The notes: a model not told the origin generated them from the letters alone. 64,000 nucleotides of DNA from Azospirillum lipoferum 4B (GCF_000283655.1 NC_016622.1:446501-510500); one strand, 5' to 3'; positions 8,536 to 17,999 are shown, numbered from the stretch's first letter. Program-made: numbers and translations.

Positions 8536-10437
8536 TTGCAGGCAGGCGAACGGTCGGTCGGCACCCCATCCCAGATGTTGGACGGAGCGGTTGCGGTGCT
8601 GTCGATGGACGGTCGCATTCTCCAGATCGGCCAAGCCGCGGCGGAGGTGCTGGGCCACACTCCCCAGGCGCTGACCGGCTCCCTGCTGGACCAGCATATT
8701 CATCCCGAGGATCTGCAGGTGGCGAAGCAGCGGCTTCGGACCCGGGCCGCCGCTCCGCAGGGCAGCAGCCGCCGTACCATCTTCCGCTTCCGCCATGCCG
8801 ATGGCGGCTGGCGCTGGCTGGAGGTGACCGCTCGCAATGAACTGGACGATCCGGGGATCGGTGGGCTGGCCCTGACCGTCCGCGACGTCAGCGATGCCAT
8901 CACCCTGTCGGAGCGGCTGCGCGCCAGCGAGGTGCGCTATCGCACGCTGGCGGAAGCGGCGCCGGTCGGGATCCTTCAGGCCGACGCGGCCGGTCAGGTG
9001 GTATTCGCCAATGCCCGCCTTTCGGCCATCACCGGGCTGGAGCCCGACCGGTTGCTCGGCGACGGCTGGCTCGGCGCCGTCCATCCCGACGACCGGGCGC
9101 GGGTTGCGGCGGAGTGGCGGATCGAGCCGGGCCGGGATCCGCAGCCCACCGATTTCCGCTTCCACGATCCGGAGGGGGCGGGGTCCGACCGCCGGGTGCT
9201 GTGCCAGCGCATCCTGATGGAGGACGGCGGCGCCATCGCCACCATCACCGATGTCAGCGAATATCTGCACACTGCCAACGCCCTGCGCCTGTCGGAGGCG
9301 CGCAACGAGGCGATCCTCGACACGGTTGCCGAAGCCATCCTCACTGTGGATGAGGCCGGCATCCTGCTCGGCTTCAACCGTGCGGCGGAGGCGATGTTCG
9401 GTGTTCCGGCCGGGGACATGCTGTGGCGTCCGCTCGACCGGCTGATTCCGCTGGCCCATCTGCGTGAGGAGGGCGGCGCCCGGCTGGAATTCGCGCCCGG
9501 CCAGACAACGGCCCTGGTTGCCCGCGATCGTGCCGCCGAGGCGGAACGTGCCGACGGCACCCGGTTCCCGGTGGAACTGTCGGTCAGCGCCAGCGAGGTG
9601 GAGGGGCGGCGGATCTATACCGCCATCCTGCGCGATGTGACCGAACGGCGCCGGGCGGAAGCCGAACTGCTGGCCGCCAAGGAGGCCGCCGAGGCGGCCG
9701 ACCGCGCCAAATCGACCTTCATCGCCGCCATGAGTCATGAACTGCGGACCCCGCTTAACGCAGTGATCGGCTTCTCCCAACTGCTGGAGGCGCGGACGGA
9801 CGCACCGTCAGCGGACCGGCGGGGGCAACAGCGCGATTGCGTCATCGCCATCAGGCAGGCAGGCGAGCAGCTGCTGGCCATCATCGACGATATCCTCGAC
9901 ATGGCACGAGTCGAGGCCGGCGGGCTGTCGCTGGCGGAAGAGCCGGTCGACCTGACGGCGCTTGCCGCCCAGGCGGTGGCCGATCTGGAGTTCCAGGCCA
10001 CCCACCAGGGCGTGACGGTGGAGGTGGACGCAGCCGGCGATCTGCCGCCGATGCGGGGCGATGCGCGGCGCCTGCGCCAGGCGCTGGGCAATCTGTTGTC
10101 CAACGCCATCAAGTTCAGCCATCCGCAGGGCGTCGTGACGCTGGCCATGGCGCCCGCGCCCGACGGATGGGTGGAGCTGGCGGTGCACGACCGCGGCATC
10201 GGCATGCGGGCGGACGACATCGCGACCGCCCTGACCCCCTTCGCCCAGATCGACCAGAGCGCCACCCGCCGGTACGAGGGGATCGGCCTCGGCCTGCCGC
10301 TCGCGTTGCGTATGGTGGAGTCGCATGGCGGTACCCTGACGCTGGACAGCGCACCCGGTCAGGGCTGTACCGCAACCATCCGCCTGCCGCCGTCGCGTGT
10401 CATGACCATCGAGGACATGTTGGCGAGCATGATGTGA
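8536..10437 (+). CDS. Soluble PAS-domain sensor histidine kinase
   Basis: Protein of 633 residues with no transmembrane segment, so a cytoplasmic sensor. Three PAS domains in order (about residues 10-125, 135-250, 255-380; the third ends with [18 protein letters not shown]), then a short coiled coil, HisKA with phospho-acceptor H401 in [20 protein letters not shown], and HATPase with [12 protein letters not shown] and GIGLGLPLA. No receiver is attached, and no response regulator gene is adjacent. TTG start chosen because GGAGGTG lies 5 bp upstream. The 161-bp gap before it holds a small hairpin (8468-8496) of unknown use. Confidence 0.9.
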   Translation: MQAGERSVGTPSQMLDGAVAVLSMDGRILQIGQAAAEVLGHTPQALTGSLLDQHIHPEDLQVAKQRLRTRAAAPQGSSRRTIFRFRHADGGWRWLEVTARNELDDPGIGGLALTVRDVSDAITLSERLRASEVRYRTLAEAAPVGILQADAAGQVVFANARLSAITGLEPDRLLGDGWLGAVHPDDRARVAAEWRIEPGRDPQPTDFRFHDPEGAGSDRRVLCQRILMEDGGAIATITDVSEYLHTANALRLSEARNEAILDTVAEAILTVDEAGILLGFNRAAEAMFGVPAGDMLWRPLDRLIPLAHLREEGGARLEFAPGQTTALVARDRAAEAERADGTRFPVELSVSASEVEGRRIYTAILRDVTERRRAEAELLAAKEAAEAADRAKSTFIAAMSHELRTPLNAVIGFSQLLEARTDAPSADRRGQQRDCVIAIRQAGEQLLAIIDDILDMARVEAGGLSLAEEPVDLTALAAQAVADLEFQATHQGVTVEVDAAGDLPPMRGDARRLRQALGNLLSNAIKFSHPQGVVTLAMAPAPDGWVELAVHDRGIGMRADDIATALTPFAQIDQSATRRYEGIGLGLPLALRMVESHGGTLTLDSAPGQGCTATIRLPPSRVMTIEDMLASMM

Positions 10438-10537
10438 TCGCCGCGACGCCCGTTCTGGCCCGATGCGCCGGGATGTGCCAAAAGCTGTCGCCATCCTTGC
10501 CCGTGACGGCGGGCAGCTTTGCAGAGGTGGGTGTGCG

Positions 10538-11278
10538 ATGGCGGATCAGGACAAGACGATGGGTGCAGCGAAGGAAGCCGTGGTGCTGGTCAGCGGCGGC
10601 CTCGATTCGACGACGGTGCTCGCCATCGCCAAGGCGGAAGGCTATCGCGTCAACGCCCTCAGCTTCCGTTACGGCCAGCGCCATTCGGTGGAGCTGGAGG
10701 CGGCGCGGCGCGTGGTCGCGGCGATGGGGGTGGAGCGGCATGTGATCGCCGACATCGATCTGCGCGCCTTCGGCGGGTCCGCGCTCACCGACAGCATCGA
10801 CGTGCCCAAGCATGACAGCGCCGCAGAGCTGGAGGCCGATCCGGGGCAGGGCATTCCCGTCACCTATGTGCCGGCGCGCAACACCGTCTTCCTGTCCTTC
10901 GCGCTGGCCTGGGCGGAAACGCTGGGGGCGTCCGACCTGTTCATCGGCGTCAACGCGCTGGATTACTCCGGCTATCCCGACTGCCGCCCGGAATACATCG
11001 CGGCCTTCGAAGCCCTGGCCAATCTGGCCACCAAGGCCGGGGTGGAGGGGACGAGCCGGTTCAAGATCCACGCGCCGCTGATGACGCTGGACAAGGCCGG
11101 CATCGTCCGCCGGGGGCTGGAGCTTGGGGTGGACTACAGCCTCACCCATTCCTGCTACGATCCGACGCCGGAGGGACTGTCCTGCGGTGCCTGCGACAGC
11201 TGCCTGTTGCGGCTGAAGGGTTTTTCCGAAGCCGGAATGAGCGACCCGATCCGTTACGCTGCCGGAACGGCACCGTAA
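10538..11278 (+). CDS. queC: 7-cyano-7-deazaguanine synthase
   Basis: Converts 7-carboxy-7-deazaguanine to preQ0 using ATP and ammonia, in queuosine tRNA biosynthesis. The 246-residue protein has the PP-loop SGGLDSTT near residue 20, the FRYGQRH and [10 protein letters not shown] motifs, and the C-terminal zinc cysteines (HSCYDP then [11 protein letters not shown]). Start at 10538 has an AGAGGTGG site; an internal ATG at 10559 is possible. No other que gene is nearby. Confidence 0.94.
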   Translation: MADQDKTMGAAKEAVVLVSGGLDSTTVLAIAKAEGYRVNALSFRYGQRHSVELEAARRVVAAMGVERHVIADIDLRAFGGSALTDSIDVPKHDSAAELEADPGQGIPVTYVPARNTVFLSFALAWAETLGASDLFIGVNALDYSGYPDCRPEYIAAFEALANLATKAGVEGTSRFKIHAPLMTLDKAGIVRRGLELGVDYSLTHSCYDPTPEGLSCGACDSCLLRLKGFSEAGMSDPIRYAAGTAP

Positions 11279-11319
11279 CGGAAAAGGTCGTTTCGCAAGC
11301 GGCCCTTGATTCCAAGGCC

Positions 11320-12327
11320 TCACTTCCAGGGCATGTCGGTCCACAGGGCGCGGAACTCGCCGTCCAGCTGCTTCAACTCCGCGGCGAAGGCATCGGGACC
11401 GACGATGCGCAGGGGCTGGAAGGTCTCGCGCGCCTTGGCCTGGAACTCCGGGTCCATCGCGGCCTTGGTGATCGCCTCGATCAGGGTGCGGCGGATGTCC
11501 GGCGGCAAACCCTTCGGGGCGCCGATGCCGCGCATGGACACCATGTCGATGGCATAGCCCTGTTCGCGGAAGGTCGGCAGGTCCGGCGCCATGTCCCAGC
11601 GCGACCGGCTCATCACCCCCAGCATGCGGACCGGATCGCCGCCGGCGATACCGCGCAGCCCCTCGCCCAGGTTCTGGTCGCAGATCCTGGTGTGGGAACC
11701 CAGCATCGCGCGGTAGTTCTCGGCGCTGCCGGCGAACGGCACATGGGTCATCTTCACCCCGGCCTGCCGTTCGAGCAGAAGCATGGCGAGATGGTCATCG
11801 GACCCCACGCCGGTGGATCCGACGGTAAGCGCGCCCGGATTGCCCTTCGCGAATTCAACCACGTCGGCGACCGAGCGGAACGGGCTGTCAGCGCGGACGG
11901 TCATCACGCCGGGATCGTCGACGATGTTCACCAGCGGGTCCAGCCGGTCCAGCGCATATCGCGCCTGCCGTTCGATCAGGATGGTGATCAGGTTGGGCGT
12001 GTTGATGAAGCCGATCGTATAGCCGTCCGGCGCGGCGTCGGCGATGGCGGCGAAGCCGATCTCGCCGCCGGCCCCCGGCCGGTTGAGGACGACGATGCGC
12101 CCGCCGCCGAGATAGCGCTCGATATAGGGCGCCAGCATGCGCGCCGTGACGTCGGTGGACCCGCCGGCGCCATAGGCGACGACCATGGTGATCGGCTTCT
12201 CGGGATAGGCGGCCTGCACCGCCGCAGGGGAGCCCGCGAGCCACAGCATCAGCGTCGCGAGCGCCGCAATCAGGAAAGAGGCGGCAGGGCCGCCGGCCAT
12301 ACGCTGGGGGAGAGACGCTGCTGTCAT
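11320..12327 (-). CDS. Tripartite tricarboxylate transporter substrate-binding protein (TctC/Bug family)
   Basis: Periplasmic binding protein of 335 residues with a signal peptide (hydrophobic run about residues 15-40, cleavage after VQAA). The mature start YPEKPITMVVAYGAGGSTDVTAR and RPGAGGEIGFAAIADAAPDGYT are the Bug-family signatures; the second contributes carboxylate-binding loops. It delivers a di- or tricarboxylate to the TctAB membrane complex encoded divergently at 12682-14657. Confidence 0.9.
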   Translation of the reverse strand: MTAASLPQRMAGGPAASFLIAALATLMLWLAGSPAAVQAAYPEKPITMVVAYGAGGSTDVTARMLAPYIERYLGGGRIVVLNRPGAGGEIGFAAIADAAPDGYTIGFINTPNLITILIERQARYALDRLDPLVNIVDDPGVMTVRADSPFRSVADVVEFAKGNPGALTVGSTGVGSDDHLAMLLLERQAGVKMTHVPFAGSAENYRAMLGSHTRICDQNLGEGLRGIAGGDPVRMLGVMSRSRWDMAPDLPTFREQGYAIDMVSMRGIGAPKGLPPDIRRTLIEAITKAAMDPEFQAKARETFQPLRIVGPDAFAAELKQLDGEFRALWTDMPWK

Positions 12328-12408
12328 CGTTCGTCGTCCGATCCTTCGGGCTCCGCTCCCGGCCGCACCGGAGTTACCCGTTCATGATGCGTGTATGAAT
12401 AAAGTAAG

Positions 12409-12437
12409 CGTATACCATAGCGGGTAATATGTCACAA
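12409..12437 (-). promoter_or_regulatory. Candidate sigma-70 promoter for tctC; sole clear signal in the 354-bp tctC-tctB intergenic region
   Basis: On the minus strand TTGTGA, 17-bp spacer, TATACG, about 75 bp before the tctC start. The rest of 12328-12681 holds a short palindrome (CAGACC-ggc-GGTCTG near 12480); I see no convincing promoter for tctBA. Confidence 0.5.
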
Positions 12438-12681
12438 ATCCGATGCAAAAGATCTTGAACTTTCCGCCGATGTTCTCTCCAGACCGGCGGTCTGCGGCGA
12501 GAACGCGCTCGACGAGGGGGTGTCGTCCGGTAATAATGCAACTGGCGGAGATGGCGCCGGCGGCTGGATCGGCGGCCCCGGGTGATTTCCTCGGCGCTGC
12601 GGGCCGCATTGCCCGATGAAGCGGGTGTGGCGCCCGGGCCTTCCGCCGTCGCATGGCTGAGAGAGCGGACACATCCATCCA

Positions 12682-13158
12682 ATGACACATACCCTGAGAT
12701 CGCCCCGGTCGGCCGGATCCCGGCTGAGATCGCCCCAGGATCTCGCGGCCGGACTGCTGCTCAGCGCCATCGCCCTCGGCGGGCTCTGGCTGGCGCGCGG
12801 CTGGGAGGCGGGATCGCTGGCCATGATGCAGGCCGGCTTCTTCCCGCGGCTCGTCTGCTATCTCCTGCTGGCGGCCGGGCTGGCGTCCATTCTGCGCGGA
12901 TTGACGGCGGAAGGACCGGCGACGCTGGCCTGGGCCTGGAGGCCGTCGGTCGCCATCACCATCGCCGTGATCGCCTTCGCGGCTCTGCTCGACAGGCTGG
13001 GTCTGGTGCTCGCCATCCTGGCGCTGATCGGCATCGGCGGATTGGCCGGACGGCCGCTGCGCCCCGGCCCCTTCACCGCATTGTGGGCCACGCTGGCCAC
13101 GAGTTGCGTCGCCATCTTTTCCTGGGGACTGGGCCTGCCGCTCCAGATCTGGCCATGA
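12682..13158 (+). CDS. Tripartite tricarboxylate transporter small membrane subunit (TctB)
   Basis: Inner-membrane protein of 158 residues with four predicted helices (near residues 18-40, 50-65, 80-115 and 130-150). Hydrophobic pattern, length and position directly before tctA identify it as TctB. Its TGA overlaps the tctA ATG in an ATGA motif, giving translational coupling. Confidence 0.85.
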   Translation: MTHTLRSPRSAGSRLRSPQDLAAGLLLSAIALGGLWLARGWEAGSLAMMQAGFFPRLVCYLLLAAGLASILRGLTAEGPATLAWAWRPSVAITIAVIAFAALLDRLGLVLAILALIGIGGLAGRPLRPGPFTALWATLATSCVAIFSWGLGLPLQIWP

Positions 13159-14657
13159 TGGACGTCTTCGCCAATCTCTGGCTCGGGCTGGGTGTGTCGG
13201 TCGAACCGATGAACCTGGTCTATTGCTTTCTCGGCGCGCTGATCGGCACGCTGATCGGCGTGTTGCCCGGACTGGGGCCGACGGCGACGGTGGCTCTGCT
13301 GCTGCCGATCACCTTCTACCTGCCGCCGGTGGGGGCGCTGATCATGTTGGCCGGCATCTTCTACGGCGCCCAGTATGGCGGATCGACCACGGCCATCCTG
13401 GTGAAGCTGCCGGGCGAATCCTCGTCCGTCATGACCTGCCTGGACGGCAACGCCATGGCGCGCCAGGGCCGCGGCGGCGTCGCGCTGGCGACGGCGGCGC
13501 TGTCGTCGCTGTTCGCGGGCTGCGTCACGACCCTGGTCATCGCGCTGGCCGGTCCGCCCCTGGCCGGGATGGCGCTGGCCTTCGGTCCGTCGGAATATGT
13601 GGCGCTGATGCTGGTCGGCCTGATCGGCGCGGTGACCCTGGCCCATGGGTCGGTGGTGAAGGCGGTGGCGATGATCCTGGTCGGACTGCTGCTGTCGATG
13701 GTCGGGACCGACGTCAATTCCGGCCAGATGCGCTTCACCTTCGACATTCCGCAGCTTTATGACGGGCTGGACTTCGTGCCGCTGGCGATGGGGTTGTTCG
13801 GCCTCGCCGACATCATCATCAACCTTGAGGAGACGGAGGGGCGGGGCATCGAACCCTCGCCGGTCCACCGGCTGTGGCCGAGCTGGCAGGACTTCAAGGA
13901 TGCCTGGCCGGCGGCGGTGCGCGGCACGGCGCTGGGCGCCTTCCTGGGAATCCTGCCGGGGGGCGGGGCGACGCTCAGCGCCTTTTCCTCCTATGCCTTG
14001 GAAAAGAAGGTGGCGCGGGATCCTTCCGCCTTCGGCAAGGGCGCCATCCAGGGCGTCGCCGGGCCGGAAGCCGCGAACAATGCCGGCGCCCAGGCCAGCT
14101 TCATCCCGATGCTGAGCCTCGGCATCCCGTCGAACGCGGTGATGGCGCTGATGGTCGGCGCCATGATGATCCACGGCATCACGCCGGGGCCGCAGATCAT
14201 GACCAAGCAGCCGGACCTGTTCTGGGGCATGATCGCCAGCATGCTGGTCGGCAACGTCATGCTGGTGGTGCTGAACCTGCCGCTGATCGGGCTGTGGGTG
14301 CGGCTTCTGCGCGTGCCCTATGCCTATCTGTTCCCGGCGATCCTGGTCTTCTGCTGCATCGGCACCTACAGCCTGAAGAACGACGTGTTCGACGTGCTGC
14401 TGATGGCCGGCTTCGGCGTGTTCGGCTATGTGCTGAAAAAGCTGGACTGCGAGCCGGCACCGTTGCTGCTCGGCTTCGTCCTCGGCCCGCTGCTGGAGGA
14501 GAATCTCAGCCGCGCCATGCTGCTGTCCCAGGGCGACCTGACCGTCTTCGTCACCCGCCCGATCAGCGCCGGCCTGATGGCCGTGGCCGCCGGCCTGCTG
14601 GCCCTCATCCTGCTGCCTGCCTTCCGCCGCCAGCGCGAGGTGGCCTTCAAGGAATAG
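13155..14657 (+). CDS. Tripartite tricarboxylate transporter large membrane subunit (TctA)
   Basis: Inner-membrane permease of 500 residues with about eleven helices. Signatures include LIGTLIGVLPGLGPTATVAL near the N-terminus, GIFYGAQYGGSTTAILV, and the second-repeat motif LGAFLGILPGGGATLSAFSSY, then GVAGPEAANNAGAQASFIPML. The reading frame is open far upstream, but the start at 13155 overlaps the tctB stop and gives the family N-terminus (MMDVFANLWLG). A terminator follows. Confidence 0.93.
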   Translation: MMDVFANLWLGLGVSVEPMNLVYCFLGALIGTLIGVLPGLGPTATVALLLPITFYLPPVGALIMLAGIFYGAQYGGSTTAILVKLPGESSSVMTCLDGNAMARQGRGGVALATAALSSLFAGCVTTLVIALAGPPLAGMALAFGPSEYVALMLVGLIGAVTLAHGSVVKAVAMILVGLLLSMVGTDVNSGQMRFTFDIPQLYDGLDFVPLAMGLFGLADIIINLEETEGRGIEPSPVHRLWPSWQDFKDAWPAAVRGTALGAFLGILPGGGATLSAFSSYALEKKVARDPSAFGKGAIQGVAGPEAANNAGAQASFIPMLSLGIPSNAVMALMVGAMMIHGITPGPQIMTKQPDLFWGMIASMLVGNVMLVVLNLPLIGLWVRLLRVPYAYLFPAILVFCCIGTYSLKNDVFDVLLMAGFGVFGYVLKKLDCEPAPLLLGFVLGPLLEENLSRAMLLSQGDLTVFVTRPISAGLMAVAAGLLALILLPAFRRQREVAFKE

Positions 14658-14682
14658 GGCTGGCCTTACCCGCGACCCTATC

Positions 14683-14730
14683 CGGCAACCGAATCCCGTG
14701 GCGTCACGCCGCAGGATTCGGTTCTTGCCG
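14683..14730 (+). terminator. Long hairpin downstream of tctA, probable terminator
   Basis: CCGAATCC (14689) pairs with GGATTCGG (14714) and CGGCAA (14683) with TTGCCG (14725), with a short inner stem. There is no T-run directly after it; an AT-rich stretch follows, and the right arm overlaps the -35 box of the next gene. Confidence 0.5.
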
Positions 14731-14772
14731 AACAAGATAAAATTTTATATAAATACGCTTATACTTGTTCGG
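14725..14772 (+). promoter_or_regulatory. Strong sigma-70 promoter inside a 9-bp inverted repeat
   Basis: TTGCCG (14725), 17-bp spacer, TATAAA (14748). The arms CCGAACAAG (14728-14736, over the -35) and CTTGTTCGG (14764-14772, just past the expected start of transcription) form a perfect inverted repeat with 27 bp between them. This looks like a repressor operator. Confidence 0.6.
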
Positions 14773-14789
14773 GATGATGGGAGCGCATC

Positions 14790-15023
14790 ATGGCCGCCAA
14801 TGTCTGGTTCGGACGCCGACTGCCCGGTGGCGCCATGCGCGCGGTGCTTCGCGAGCATCGCCGGGCGAACGCCCGCAAGCGTGCGCTGACCCGTGACGTC
14901 GCCCGCCTGATGCTGGTCGCCTCCGTCCTCGTGCTGGGCGTGCTGGCGGTGGAGATCGGCCGCAAGGCCGTCACCATCATCAGTCACGGCGCCGCGCAGA
15001 ACTCGGTCGAACTGACGGGTTGA
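14790..15023 (+). CDS. Small hypothetical membrane protein
   Basis: Not recognised; 77 residues. A basic N-terminal half (many Arg, about residues 9-36) precedes one hydrophobic helix (LMLVASVLVLGVLAVEIG, about 40-57) and a short tail. By the positive-inside rule the N-terminus would be cytoplasmic. Support for a real gene: GGGAG 6 bp before the ATG and a near-consensus promoter 35 bp upstream flanked by an inverted repeat. Nothing indicates function. Confidence 0.55.
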   Translation: MAANVWFGRRLPGGAMRAVLREHRRANARKRALTRDVARLMLVASVLVLGVLAVEIGRKAVTIISHGAAQNSVELTG

Positions 15024-15032
15024 GCGGGCCGG

Positions 15033-15383
15033 TCAGGGCAGGACCACCACATAGCGCTTGGTCGTGGTCGCGACCACAGTCCAGCTGCCTTGGAAACCCG
15101 GTTCGATGACGAAACGGTCGCCGGCCTTCAGGGGCCAGGACCGGCCGTCGTCATGGGCGACGACGCTTTCGCCCTCCAGGATTTCGCAATACTCCCACTC
15201 GTCATAAGCGATGCGCCAGGAACCCGGGGTCGACCGCCAGGTTCCGGCGAACCGCTTGCCGTCGGTTGACTCGTAACCGTTCCAGGTGGTGAAGACGGGG
15301 GCTCCGGACAGGATGCGGTCGGCGGCCGGGCCGCCGGCTTCGGGGGCGATGCCGTCCAGGTCGGGCAGGGGAAGCAGGGTCAT
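15033..15383 (-). CDS. Cupin-domain protein (EutQ/ureidoglycine-aminohydrolase type)
   Basis: Single-domain beta-barrel of 116 residues. The segment WRIAYDEWEYCEILEGESVV followed by WPLKAGDRFVIEPGFQGSW fits the cupin_3 (DUF861) pattern, with E-rather-than-H metal ligands. Such proteins are small isomerases, hydrolases or binding proteins; no substrate can be named. It follows the HAD hydrolase gene by 12 bp on the same strand, so the two form an operon. Confidence 0.8.
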   Translation of the reverse strand: MTLLPLPDLDGIAPEAGGPAADRILSGAPVFTTWNGYESTDGKRFAGTWRSTPGSWRIAYDEWEYCEILEGESVVAHDDGRSWPLKAGDRFVIEPGFQGSWTVVATTTKRYVVVLP

Positions 15384-15395
15384 CGATCAGGCTCC

Positions 15396-16133
15396 TCACC
15401 AGGTCGCCAGCAGTGCCGGCAGGTCGCGCACCGAGTCGAGCCGGCGGTAATGGTCGTCGGGCACCTCGGCCTCTTCATGGGCCCAGGTGATGGCGTAGGG
15501 AATATGGACGGCATGGGCGCCGGTCGCCAGCACCGGCAGGATGTCCGACCGGACCGAGTTGCCGACCATCAGGAAGCGTTCCGGGTCGATGCCATGGCGG
15601 TCCATCACCCGCCGGTAGGTCGCCGGGTCCTTCTCGCTGACGATCTCCACCGCATGGAACAGCTCCGACAGACCGGAGCGGGCGACCTTGCTTTCCTGGT
15701 CGAACAGATCGCCTTTGGTGATCAGAACCAGCCGGTAGCGGGAAGACAGCGCCTCCACCACCTCCGCCACGCCGGGCAGCAGGTCCACCGGGTGGTCCAG
15801 CATCGCCTTGCCGAAGTCGATCAGGCTCTGCAGGTCGCGGGCGGCGACGTTGCCGTCGGTGACCGCAATCGCCGTCTCGATCATCGACAGCACGAATCCC
15901 TTGATGCCGTAGCCATAGACCCGGAGGTTGGCCCGCTCCGCCTCCAGCAGGCGGCGGTCGAGGTCGGTTGGGTCGGCGGCATGGGCCAGCAGGGCGCGGA
16001 AGCGGTCCTGCGTCATCGAGAAGAGCGATTCGTTGTGCCACAGCGTGTCGTCGCCATCGAACCCGATGGTCTCGAAGGTCTGCTTGCCGGGTGCGCCGCC
16101 GGGGGGCTGTATGCCGTTCATGGGAGTGTCCAC
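15396..16133 (-). CDS. HAD-superfamily hydrolase
   Basis: Phosphatase-type protein of 245 residues. Motif I is FDGDDTLWHNE (nucleophile Asp near residue 26), motif II LVLITKGD, motif III Lys in the VSEKDPATYRRV region, and motif IV GNSVRSDILPVLATGAHAVHIP. A helical cap lies between motifs I and II. Substrate unknown. First gene of a two-gene operon with the cupin protein. An internal ATG four codons in is an alternative start. Confidence 0.85.
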   Translation of the reverse strand: MDTPMNGIQPPGGAPGKQTFETIGFDGDDTLWHNESLFSMTQDRFRALLAHAADPTDLDRRLLEAERANLRVYGYGIKGFVLSMIETAIAVTDGNVAARDLQSLIDFGKAMLDHPVDLLPGVAEVVEALSSRYRLVLITKGDLFDQESKVARSGLSELFHAVEIVSEKDPATYRRVMDRHGIDPERFLMVGNSVRSDILPVLATGAHAVHIPYAITWAHEEAEVPDDHYRRLDSVRDLPALLATW

Positions 16134-16434
16134 AGGTTCGCGCGATTGATCAGTAAGTAAAACAATACATGGGCCAAGTCAGGTTGCCTTGTCCAGGGCA
16201 TGAAGATGCGGGGGTCCGTTATTGTCCGTCTACCAAACCGTAAGTATCCGCAATGACGATTTTGCCACAGATCGGTGACATTCAGTGGCGAGTTCTTCGC
16301 TGCCTGCAAAGCGGGCATGTTGCCGCCGGGGGTGGCAACATGCCTCGAAGAAGCATAATTATATTTCCACACAAGGAGGACGTGATCGCCGACTGGCGGA
16401 CCCTCCAAAACAAGACATCTCAGGAATCTCCATC
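16134..16434. other. 301-bp intergenic region with an 11-bp inverted repeat
   Basis: Between the divergent HAD and DUF1127 genes. It contains a perfect hairpin GGCATGTTGCC / GGCAACATGCC (16314-16344, 9-nt loop), an AT-rich run (ATAATTATATTT near 16355) that may hold a -10 box, and AAGGAGGA at 16373, which is about 55 bp too far from the DUF1127 start to serve it. Confidence 0.5.
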
Positions 16435-16647
16435 ATGGCCACCTTGCTGCATTCGGCCGAAGCCGGCCGTTCCACCTCCACCTTCTCCCACATCGTCGAA
16501 ATGGCCTCGAACCTGCTGGGCCTGTGGCGCCAGCGCGTCGTGACCCGTCGTGAGCTGGGCTATCTGGACGACCGTATGCTCCAGGACATCGGCTTCAATC
16601 GCCTGGATGCCGAGCGCGAGATGTCGAAGCCGTTCTGGCGCGAATGA
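16435..16647 (+). CDS. DUF1127 small protein
   Basis: Basic protein of 70 residues. The C-terminal half WRQRVVTRRELGYLDDRMLQDIGFNRLDAE is the DUF1127 signature (YjiS-like). In Rhizobiaceae such proteins have been linked to phosphate and carbon metabolism and RNA turnover; the role here is not known. The start is the ATG that gives the usual family length; its ribosome-binding site is weak. A strong terminator follows. Confidence 0.85.
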   Translation: MATLLHSAEAGRSTSTFSHIVEMASNLLGLWRQRVVTRRELGYLDDRMLQDIGFNRLDAEREMSKPFWRE

Positions 16648-16680
16648 ACGCCTGTACGCCGGCCGGCGAGTTCACCGGAA

Positions 16681-16716
16681 AAGGCCGCTTCCGTTGATCG
16701 GAAGCGGCCTTTTTCT
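16681..16716 (+). terminator. Rho-independent terminator of the DUF1127 gene
   Basis: Perfect 12-bp stem AAGGCCGCTTCC / GGAAGCGGCCTT with a 7-nt loop, followed by TTTCTTTG. Confidence 0.9.
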
Positions 16717-16781
16717 TTGTCCGCGTTTTCGGCCTGCCCAAAGAATGGGCTGCACAAAAAGTGACCGGCAGGAAAAGAAAA

Positions 16782-16812
16782 GCCCGCCGCCGGATCGATC
16801 CGGCAGGCGGGC
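16782..16812 (-). terminator. Rho-independent terminator of the ornithine decarboxylase gene
   Basis: GC-rich palindrome: core GCCGGATCGATCCGGC plus outer GCCCGCC / GGCGGGC with one bulged base. On the minus strand it is followed by TTTTCTTTT. It lies about 50 bp past the stop. Confidence 0.85.
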
Positions 16813-16862
16813 ATTTTCTTGGACCAGATCCGGGAAGGGCAGGGCGCCGCCCCGCCGCCTTC

Positions 16863-17999
16863 TCAGATGCAGTAGTGCTGCAGCGGCGCGAAGCCGTTGA
16901 AGCAGACGGCCGAGTAGGTCGTGGTGTAGGCACCGGTGGCGTGGATGCGCACGCGGTCGCCGGCCTTCAGACCCATCGGCATCTTGTAGTCGGCACGCTC
17001 ATACAGCACGTCGGCGCTGTCGCAGGTCGGACCGGCCAGGATCACCGCCTCGCGGTCTTCTTCCTGCTCATCGCCCAGCACCTCGATCGGGTACTGGATC
17101 GCCTCGTCCATCGTCTCGGCCAGACCGCCGAACTTGCCGATGTCCAGATAGACCCAGCGCTTGGGATCCTCGGCCGACTTGCGCGACACCAGGACCACTT
17201 CGCTCTCGATGATGCCGGCACTGCCGACCATGCCGCGGCCGGGCTCCACGATGGTTTCCGGCAGGTGGTTGCCGAAGTGGGTGCGCAGCGAGTCGAAGAT
17301 CGCCTGGCCGTAGGCGGTGCATTCCGGCACGTCGGTGCGGTAGCGGGTGGGGAAGCCGCCGCCCAGGTTGATCATGCCCAGGTCGACGCCCAGCACCTCA
17401 AGCTCGCGGAACAACTGCGCCACCTGGAAGATGGCGTGGTCCCACTGCATCAGGTCCTTCTGCTGCGAGCCGACATGGAAGGACACGCCATAGGGCTGCA
17501 CGTCCATGTCGCGGGCCTTCAGCAGCAGCTCGCGCGCCATCGTCAGGTCGCAGCCGAACTTGCGCGACAGCGGCCATTCGGCGCCTTCGCCCGAGGTCAG
17601 GATGCGGCAGAAGACGCGGGCGCCGGGGGCGGCGCGCTCGATCTTCTCCAGCTCCGGCTCGCTGTCGAAGGCGAACAGGCGCACGCCCAGCTCATAGGCG
17701 CGGCGGATGTCGCCTTCCTTCTTGATGGTGTTGCCGAAGGAGATGCGGTCCGGGGTGGCACCGGCGGCCAGCGCCATCTGGATTTCCGGAACCGAGGCGC
17801 AGTCGAAGGCGGAGCCGAGACGGGCCAGCAGGCTGAGGATTTCCGCGGCCGGGTTCGCCTTCACCGCATAGAAGATGCGGGCATCGGGCAGGGCGTCGTG
17901 CAGATCGTTGTAGTTCTGCTCGACGACATCCAGGTCGATGACGAGGCAAGGGGTCTGCGGGCGCTGCTCTTGGAAAAAGCGCGCAATCTTCTGGGTCAT
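16863..17999 (-). CDS. Ornithine (or ornithine/lysine) decarboxylase, alanine-racemase fold
   Basis: PLP enzyme of 378 residues making putrescine from ornithine. Landmarks: Schiff-base lysine K47 in YAVKANP, H175 in SFHVGSQQ, the phosphate-binding EPGRGMVGSAG (E252), and the active-site CDSADVLY (C326, D327), which is the group IV ODC signature. Related alphaproteobacterial enzymes may also take lysine, so specificity is not settled. A leader of about 300 nt with a small ORF precedes it, and a strong terminator follows. In alphaproteobacteria this gene is often called speF/odc. Confidence 0.92.
   Translation of the reverse strand: MTQKIARFFQEQRPQTPCLVIDLDVVEQNYNDLHDALPDARIFYAVKANPAAEILSLLARLGSAFDCASVPEIQMALAAGATPDRISFGNTIKKEGDIRRAYELGVRLFAFDSEPELEKIERAAPGARVFCRILTSGEGAEWPLSRKFGCDLTMARELLLKARDMDVQPYGVSFHVGSQQKDLMQWDHAIFQVAQLFRELEVLGVDLGMINLGGGFPTRYRTDVPECTAYGQAIFDSLRTHFGNHLPETIVEPGRGMVGSAGIIESEVVLVSRKSAEDPKRWVYLDIGKFGGLAETMDEAIQYPIEVLGDEQEEDREAVILAGPTCDSADVLYERADYKMPMGLKAGDRVRIHATGAYTTTYSAVCFNGFAPLQHYCI

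Noticed and set aside
12582-14657. Single 691-residue frame extending TctA upstream through tctB
   Set aside because: The upstream part is the shifted frame of tctB; tctA starts at 13155 in an ATGA overlap with the usual N-terminus.
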